Assembly: GCA_049700155.1 (NCBI GenBank)
Contig: JBNAVX010000092.1
Coordinates: 1-9,974 of the forward strand
Reading direction: 5' to 3'
Length of the DNA: 9,974 nt
Source: JACAEY01 sp049700155
GTDB taxonomy: Bacteria > Nitrospirota > Thermodesulfovibrionia > Thermodesulfovibrionales > SM23-35
Both the position numbers and the translations under genes were made by a program. The notes below the pieces were generated by a model that ran no database searches, was not told the origin of the DNA, and saw nothing but the letters and a program-made list of their open reading frames with translations. Below are positions 5,655-9,974 of this stretch, in pieces. Every line of letters begins with the position of its first letter. The first letter of the stretch is position 1.

Positions 5655-8059
5655 TCCTTCTCAACAACCTTTGCGATACTTACTATCTTATCTTCTTCTC
5701 CAACATCCATAAGCCTGACACCCTGCGTATTCCTTCCATGAAGTGGTATCTCTTTGGCAAGTGTTCTTATGATTTTTCCTGAACTTGTTATCATCACAAC
5801 TTCGTCTTCATCTCTGACCTGCATAAGTCCAACTGCCTTACCACCCTTTTCAGTTATTTTAATAGAGATGACCCCTTTACCACCTCGTCTCTGAAGCGGG
5901 TAATCTTCTATCTTTGAACGTTTGCCAAGACCTCTTTCTGTGACTGTGAGGATCGCGGTTTTTTCTTCTGCCACTTCAGCAGAAACGACTTCATCCCCTT
6001 CTACAAGTCTAATCCCTCTGACCCCTTTTGCAGTTCTACCTGTCTCTCGAACATCTTCTTCATTAAATCTTATTGAAAGACCATTTCTTGTTCCTATAAT
6101 GAGATCGCTCTTACCATCTGTTTTTCTGACTGCAATAAGTTCATCACCTTCATCAAGAGTTATTGCAATTATTCCTCTTCCGCGAGGGTTACTGTATTCT
6201 TCAAGGGCTGTCTTTTTAACTATACCTTTCTTCGTAAACATCACAAGGAAACCCTCTTTGAATTGACGAACAGGGAGGGCTGTGGTAATCCTCTCGCCCT
6301 CTGAAAGTGAGAGTAAGTTTATAAGAGGTTTACCCCTTGTAGCCCTGCCTGCCTCGGGTATCTGAAATGCCCTGAGCCAGTAAAGACGTCCAAGATTAGA
6401 AAAGAAGAGTATATAATCATGTGTTGCTCCTATAAAGAGTTGTTCAACAAAATCCTCTTCTTTTGTCTCCATCCCAACAAGCCCTTTTCCGCCTCTTCTT
6501 TGACTTCTGTATATACTTAAAGGATTTCTTTTTATATAACCATGATGTGACAATGTAATAACCATCTCTTCATCTATTATTAAGTCTTCTATTGTGATCT
6601 CTCTGGTCTCAGAGGTAATCTCTGTCCTCCTTTCGTCAGCAAATTTCTTCTTAATCTCAAGGAGTTCCTCTTTAATAAGATTTGAAACGAGTGCTTCACT
6701 TCCAAGTATTGCCTTAAGTCTCTCTATATCTTTTAATGTATCGCTAAATTCTTTTACTATCTTTTCCCTCTCAAGACCAGTCAATCTCTGGAGTTTCATA
6801 TCAAGGATCGCTTGGGCTTGTATTTCTGAAAAAGGATAATTCTTCATTAAAGAAGTCTTTGCCTCTTCAGGTGTTCTTGATTGTTTAATTAAGTTAATTA
6901 TTTCATCAAGGTGGTCTAAGGCTATCTTTAATCCTTCTAATATATGTAACTTTTCCTCAGCCTTTCTGAGTTCAAAACGGGTCCTTCTTAGGATTACCTC
7001 TCTTCTATGTTGGAGGAAATTGTGCAGTAGCCTTTTAAGCCCTAAAATACGCGGCTGACCATTCACAAGTGTTAACATAATAATCCCGAAGGTGCTTTCC
7101 ATCTGGGTATGCTTGTAAAGATTATTTAGTATCACCTCTGCTATCTCACCCCTTTTAAGCTCAAGAACAATTCTTATCCCATCCCTGTCAGACTCATCTC
7201 TTATTTCTGAGATCCCTATTATCTTTTTTTCCCTTACAAGTTCAGCAATCTTTTCTATCAACTTTGCTTTATTAACCTGATAAGGGAGTTCTGTTATTAT
7301 GATATTCTCATCTCCTCGATGTTCTCTTTCTATTCTTGCCTTTGCCCTTACTTTAATGAGTCCCTTTCCTTCGTTATATGCCTGAATTATTCCTTCTGTT
7401 CCATGTATAATGCCCCCTGTAGGAAAATCAGGACCTTTTATCACTGTCAGAAGGTCTTTAATGGTAACCTCCGGGTTTTCAAGGAGCATGATGAGTCCAT
7501 CCACAATCTCACCAAGGTTATGGGGTGGGATGTTCGTTGCCATACCAACAGCTATGCCAGAAGAACCATTTATAATTAGATTGGGTATTCTTGATGGTAG
7601 AACAACTGGCTCTTCAGTTGTCTCATCAAAATTTGGGATAAAATCAACTGTCTCTTTGTCTATATCAGCAAGGAGCTCTTCTGCAAGAGATGCAAGCCTT
7701 GCCTCTGTATACCTATAAGCTGCTGGTGGATCGCCATCTATAGAGCCAAAATTTCCCTGACCATCTATGAGTGGATACCTCATATTAAAATCTTGTGCCA
7801 GTCTGACAAGGGCATCATATACTGCTGTGTCACCATGGGGGTGATATTTCTTTAAGACCTCTCCTACAACACCAGCACACTTTGAAAATTTCCTTCCTGG
7901 TAGAAGACCTTCTCTAAACATGGCATAGAGAATCCTTCTCTGCACAGGTTTTAGACCATCTCTGACCTCAGGTAGCGCCCTTCCTATAATCACGCTCATA
8001 GCGTAATCAAGGTAAGAACCCTTCATCTCTTCTTCTATACTTATCTGTATCTGTGACAT
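5651..8059 (-). CDS. gyrA: DNA gyrase subunit A
   Basis: Breakage-reunion subunit of DNA gyrase, which with GyrB introduces negative supercoils using ATP. The catalytic tyrosine is Tyr117 in AAYRYTE; the quinolone-resistance-determining region reads HPHGDTAVYD, with Thr78 and Asp82 at the positions of E. coli Ser83 and Asp87. The GyrA box QRRGGKG is at 520-526, starting the C-terminal DNA-wrapping beta-pinwheel, and marks this as gyrase rather than topoisomerase IV ParC. A second QRRGGKG at 723-729 belongs to a later blade. At 802 residues it is slightly short compared with E. coli GyrA and lacks a long acidic tail. ATG 8059 has an AAAGGAA Shine-Dalgarno (8064-8070) five to six bases upstream. 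gyrB is not in the window. Its stop codon TAA overlaps the GTPase stop TAG, leaving no room for a terminator between the two genes. Confidence 0.98.
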   Translation of the reverse strand: MSQIQISIEEEMKGSYLDYAMSVIIGRALPEVRDGLKPVQRRILYAMFREGLLPGRKFSKCAGVVGEVLKKYHPHGDTAVYDALVRLAQDFNMRYPLIDGQGNFGSIDGDPPAAYRYTEARLASLAEELLADIDKETVDFIPNFDETTEEPVVLPSRIPNLIINGSSGIAVGMATNIPPHNLGEIVDGLIMLLENPEVTIKDLLTVIKGPDFPTGGIIHGTEGIIQAYNEGKGLIKVRAKARIEREHRGDENIIITELPYQVNKAKLIEKIAELVREKKIIGISEIRDESDRDGIRIVLELKRGEIAEVILNNLYKHTQMESTFGIIMLTLVNGQPRILGLKRLLHNFLQHRREVILRRTRFELRKAEEKLHILEGLKIALDHLDEIINLIKQSRTPEEAKTSLMKNYPFSEIQAQAILDMKLQRLTGLEREKIVKEFSDTLKDIERLKAILGSEALVSNLIKEELLEIKKKFADERRTEITSETREITIEDLIIDEEMVITLSHHGYIKRNPLSIYRSQRRGGKGLVGMETKEEDFVEQLFIGATHDYILFFSNLGRLYWLRAFQIPEAGRATRGKPLINLLSLSEGERITTALPVRQFKEGFLVMFTKKGIVKKTALEEYSNPRGRGIIAITLDEGDELIAVRKTDGKSDLIIGTRNGLSIRFNEEDVRETGRTAKGVRGIRLVEGDEVVSAEVAEEKTAILTVTERGLGKRSKIEDYPLQRRGGKGVISIKITEKGGKAVGLMQVRDEDEVVMITSSGKIIRTLAKEIPLHGRNTQGVRLMDVGEEDKIVSIAKVVEKD

Positions 8060-8063
8060 GACA

Positions 8064-8102
8064 TTCCTTTCTTCTTAAGAATTAGAAGAATATTTTACCA
8101 TA
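8064..8102 (-). promoter_or_regulatory. gyrA promoter (extended -10) and ribosome binding site
   Basis: On the minus strand, TATGGTAAAAT occupies 8102 to 8092, with the hexamer TAAAAT at 8097-8092 and TG in the extended -10 position. No good -35 is seen, as is common for extended -10 promoters. Initiation about seven bases downstream gives a leader of roughly 26 nt that includes AAAGGAA (8070-8064). So the same 11-mer as in the GTPase promoter here yields a leadered mRNA. Confidence 0.65.
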
Positions 8103-8138
8103 TTGATTTCTAATAAACTTAAAAAATATAATTTACAG
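8103..8138 (+). promoter_or_regulatory. Predicted leaderless promoter of comM
   Basis: TTGATT (8103-8108, four of six consensus bases) and a perfect TATAAT (8127-8132) are separated by 18 bp. The -10 ends six bases before GTG 8139, so the transcript should begin at the start codon. No Shine-Dalgarno is present. The TTG at 8103, which opens the longest reading frame, is therefore best read as the -35 box and not a start codon. Only two bases separate this -35 from the gyrA extended -10 on the other strand. Confidence 0.68.
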
Positions 8139-9674
8139 GTGCTATCAAAAGTTCTCAGTGCAAGTATCATAGGGATAGACGCCTATATTGTTGAAGTTGA
8201 GGTAGACATAACATCTCGTGGGTTACCTCATTTTTCAATGGTTGGACTGCCTGATACTGCTGTAAAAGAATCAAAAGACAGGGTACGGGCTGCTTTAAAA
8301 AACATTGGATTTTCATTTCCATTAAAACAGGTAACTGTTAATCTTGCACCTGCAGATCTGAAGAAAGAAGGCTCGTCTTTTGACCTCCCTATAGCAATCG
8401 GAATAATCAGTGCTGAAGGCATAATAAACCCCGGTTCAGCAGAAGGTTATCTTTTCACAGGGGAACTCTCACTTGATGGAAGGATTAAACCTGTAAAAGG
8501 AGCTCTGTCAATGGCTCTAAAGGCTAAAGAACTTGGTCTTAAAGGCCTAATACTTCCAGAAGAGAATGCCCCAGAGGCTGCTGTTGTTCAAGGGGTACCT
8601 GTATTCGGGATTAAAAGTCTCCCAGAAGTTATTGATTTTCTCAGTGAGAATAAATTTCAAAAGTCTTTTGAAGTGAATATCAATAAAGCAATGGAAGAAA
8701 ACTCTATCTATGAAGATGATTTCTTTGAGGTAAAAGGTCAGGAACATGCAAAGAGGGCACTTGAGGTTGCTGCATCAGGTGGTCACAATGTGTTGATGAT
8801 TGGACCTCCTGGCTCAGGAAAGACCATGCTTGCAAAAAGGCTACCTACAATCCTTCCAAATATGACATTTGATGAGGCACTTGAGACAACAAGGATACAC
8901 AGTGTTGTTGGACTCCTTAAGGAAGGACAGCCTCTTCTTGCAACAAGACCTTTCCGTTCGCCACATCATACAATATCAGATGTAGCATTAGTAGGAGGAG
9001 GTCAGATACCCAAACCCGGGGAAGTCAGTCTATCACACAATGGTGTGCTGTTTCTGGATGAACTACCTGAGTTCAAAAGGAATGTGCTTGAGGTTCTCAG
9101 GCAACCACTTGAAAATGGTGAAGTGACTGTATCAAGGGCGGTTGCATCAATAACCTATCCTGCCTCATTTATGCTTGTTGCTGCAATGAATCCCTGTCCC
9201 TGTGGTTACCTCGGAGACACCAGACACCAATGCATGTGTACTCCATCGCAGATACACCGATACAGACATAGGGTTTCTGGTCCACTTCTTGATAGAATTG
9301 ATATCCATATAGAAGTTCCTGCAGTCCCATATAAAGACCTTTCGACTGAATATTCTGGTGAAAGGTCAGCAGAGATAAGGAAAAGGGTTGTTGCTGCAAG
9401 GGCGATTCAACTTGAACGTTTTAAAGATGAAAAAAAGATATATTCCAATGGTCAGATGAAGACAAGACATATAAAGAAATATTGTAAACTTAATCCCGAT
9501 GCCCAATCGCTTCTTGATAATGCAATGCATAAGCTTGGTCTATCTGCAAGGGCTTATACTCGCATACTTAAGTTATCCCGCACTATAGCAGACCTCGAGG
9601 CATCTGAAGATATTCAGGCACACCATATCTCAGAAGCAATTCAATATAGGACACTGGATAGAGGGATGTATTGA
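8139..9674 (+). CDS. comM: ComM/YifB family Mg-chelatase-like AAA+ ATPase
   Basis: Hexameric AAA+ DNA helicase; in naturally competent bacteria ComM promotes branch migration during integration of incoming DNA, but the family is widespread in species with no known competence. Domains: N-terminal Lon-like ChlI fold (about 1-170, beginning MLSKVLSASIIGIDAY with VGLPDTAVKESKDRVRAA following), AAA+ core with Walker A GPPGSGKT (222-229) and Walker B LFLDE with Asp307-Glu308, and a cysteine cluster Cys353/355/365/367 (NPCPCGY...CMC) that probably binds zinc. The C-terminal Mg-chelatase-type domain ends with the characteristic QYRTLDR. The 511-residue length from GTG 8139 is standard; family alignment and promoter position both favour this start over TTG 8103. 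It is divergent from gyrA and followed after 10 bp by a 168-bp repeat. No other competence genes are in the window, so a transformation role is unproven here. Confidence 0.95.
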   Translation: MLSKVLSASIIGIDAYIVEVEVDITSRGLPHFSMVGLPDTAVKESKDRVRAALKNIGFSFPLKQVTVNLAPADLKKEGSSFDLPIAIGIISAEGIINPGSAEGYLFTGELSLDGRIKPVKGALSMALKAKELGLKGLILPEENAPEAAVVQGVPVFGIKSLPEVIDFLSENKFQKSFEVNINKAMEENSIYEDDFFEVKGQEHAKRALEVAASGGHNVLMIGPPGSGKTMLAKRLPTILPNMTFDEALETTRIHSVVGLLKEGQPLLATRPFRSPHHTISDVALVGGGQIPKPGEVSLSHNGVLFLDELPEFKRNVLEVLRQPLENGEVTVSRAVASITYPASFMLVAAMNPCPCGYLGDTRHQCMCTPSQIHRYRHRVSGPLLDRIDIHIEVPAVPYKDLSTEYSGERSAEIRKRVVAARAIQLERFKDEKKIYSNGQMKTRHIKKYCKLNPDAQSLLDNAMHKLGLSARAYTRILKLSRTIADLEASEDIQAHHISEAIQYRTLDRGMY

Positions 9675-9684
9675 GATCGTATAT

Positions 9685-9852
9685 CTAACCCACTTAATTC
9701 ATAAACTTATGAGAAATTGGCAGATGCAGTATTCTCGCTCATTCTCGGCTCGATTAAAATCGAGCCTCCGAGGTAAATTCTTTCTTCGAAAGAATTTAAA
9801 TCCGCTCAAATACTACATCTGCCAAAAATTTTATGAATAATATGGGCTAATA
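9685..9852 (+). repeat. 168-bp structured dispersed repeat, copy B
   Basis: Same orientation as copy A at 4413-4580, 163 of 168 bases identical, with all five differences in the left half and the right 94 bases identical. The terminal inverted repeats and both internal hairpins are preserved: GGCTCGAT with its complement (9747-9766, loop TAAA), and AAATTCTTTC with its complement (9775-9797). The left-arm palindrome is broken here by C at 9706. It starts 10 bp after the comM stop codon, so, like copy A, it sits just 3' of a plus-strand gene. No target-site duplication is convincing at either copy. Confidence 0.88.
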
Positions 9853-9872
9853 ATATTGTATTATTTTAACCC
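9844..9872 (+). other. A+T-rich hairpin across the edge of repeat copy B
   Basis: GGG (9844-9846) pairs with CCC (9870-9872) and AATAATA (9849-9855) with TATTATT (9859-9865) around a TTG loop, with a small bulge. It is formed half from the repeat's right end and half from flanking sequence, and has no following T-tract, so calling it a terminator is not justified. Confidence 0.35.
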
Positions 9873-9974
9873 AAAAATGTAGTTAGAGATTTAGAAACGA
9901 GTTCAAAATGACATTCATATTATTACAGAAGAAATCTACAATATAATTATCTACTGGCTTTTGCCTGTGAAAAT
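9873..9974. other. Terminal stretch without recognisable gene
   Basis: A+T-rich sequence with no convincing reading frame or RNA gene on either strand. A TATAAT occurs at 9942-9947, and GTG at 9967 could begin something running off the end, but too little remains to judge. Confidence 0.4.

Noticed and set aside
5922..7718. Plus-strand reading frames opposite gyrA (for example 5922-6266, 6594-6839, 7410-7718)
   Set aside because: They mirror the codon pattern of gyrA, are Ser/Ile/Pro-rich with no recognisable motif, and gyrA itself is unmistakable on the other strand.
7819..7830. Fluoroquinolone-resistance mutation at GyrA Thr78
   Set aside because: Thr at the position of E. coli Ser83 is the normal residue in various bacteria, so it is not evidence of selected resistance.
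8103..8138. TTG 8103 as the start of comM, adding 12 residues
   Set aside because: The ComM family starts at LSKV...GIDAY, which GTG 8139 gives exactly. The extra 12 residues are Lys/Asn-rich and their DNA holds a -35 and a perfect TATAAT.
9942..9956. A further leaderless gene: TATAAT (9942-9947) six bases before CTG 9954
   Set aside because: CTG is a very rare start codon and only about 20 bases remain, so no coding evidence can be gathered; TATAAT is expected by chance in such A+T-rich DNA.

Overview
This window is A+T-rich bacterial chromosome carrying seven protein genes, nearly all conserved housekeeping or metabolic functions. The gene set suggests an anaerobic or microaerophilic bacterium: a two-gene SufC/SufB-type Fe-S assembly unit, a CCG-domain Fe-S oxidoreductase subunit, a bacterial DRG-like GTPase and a short GyrA. 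Nitrospirota (Thermodesulfovibrionia-like) is my best guess, but it rests on general protein resemblance and is low confidence. No rRNA, tRNA, CRISPR array, transposase or phage gene is visible.

Layout. Bases 1-54 hold one end of a dispersed palindromic repeat, cut by the window edge, directly before a GlcF-like Fe-S protein (58-1239, +). A promoter with a short leader precedes sufC (1321-2055, +), which overlaps a single SufB/SufD-family gene (2046-3296, +). dgt, a dNTP triphosphohydrolase (3328-4365, +), follows. The gap 4366-4652 contains a degenerate heptad-repeat tract, a complete 168-bp structured repeat and a promoter. Next is a DRG/OBG-like GTPase with a C-terminal TGS domain (4653-5654, +), whose stop codon overlaps that of convergent gyrA (5651-8059, -). 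gyrA and comM/yifB (8139-9674, +) are divergent from a compact 79-bp promoter region. A second 168-bp repeat (9685-9852) follows comM, and the last 120 bases hold no recognisable gene.

How it works together. sufC-sufB is the only clear translationally coupled operon and would build Fe-S clusters, which the upstream GlcF-like protein is one obvious consumer of. dgt, gyrA and comM all act in nucleotide or DNA metabolism but appear to be separate transcription units.

The most interesting signals are not in the protein functions. (1) dgt, the GTPase gene and comM each have a -10 hexamer exactly 6 bases before the start codon and no Shine-Dalgarno, the signature of leaderless mRNAs, whereas sufC, sufB and gyrA have normal ribosome binding sites. 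(2) A 168-bp repeat with imperfect terminal inverted repeats and two internal hairpins is present twice at 5 differences in 168 bases, and its left end recurs at 1-54 joined to a different interior hairpin. (3) Degenerate 7-bp-period repeats occur at three places, one of them inside the GTPase coding sequence.
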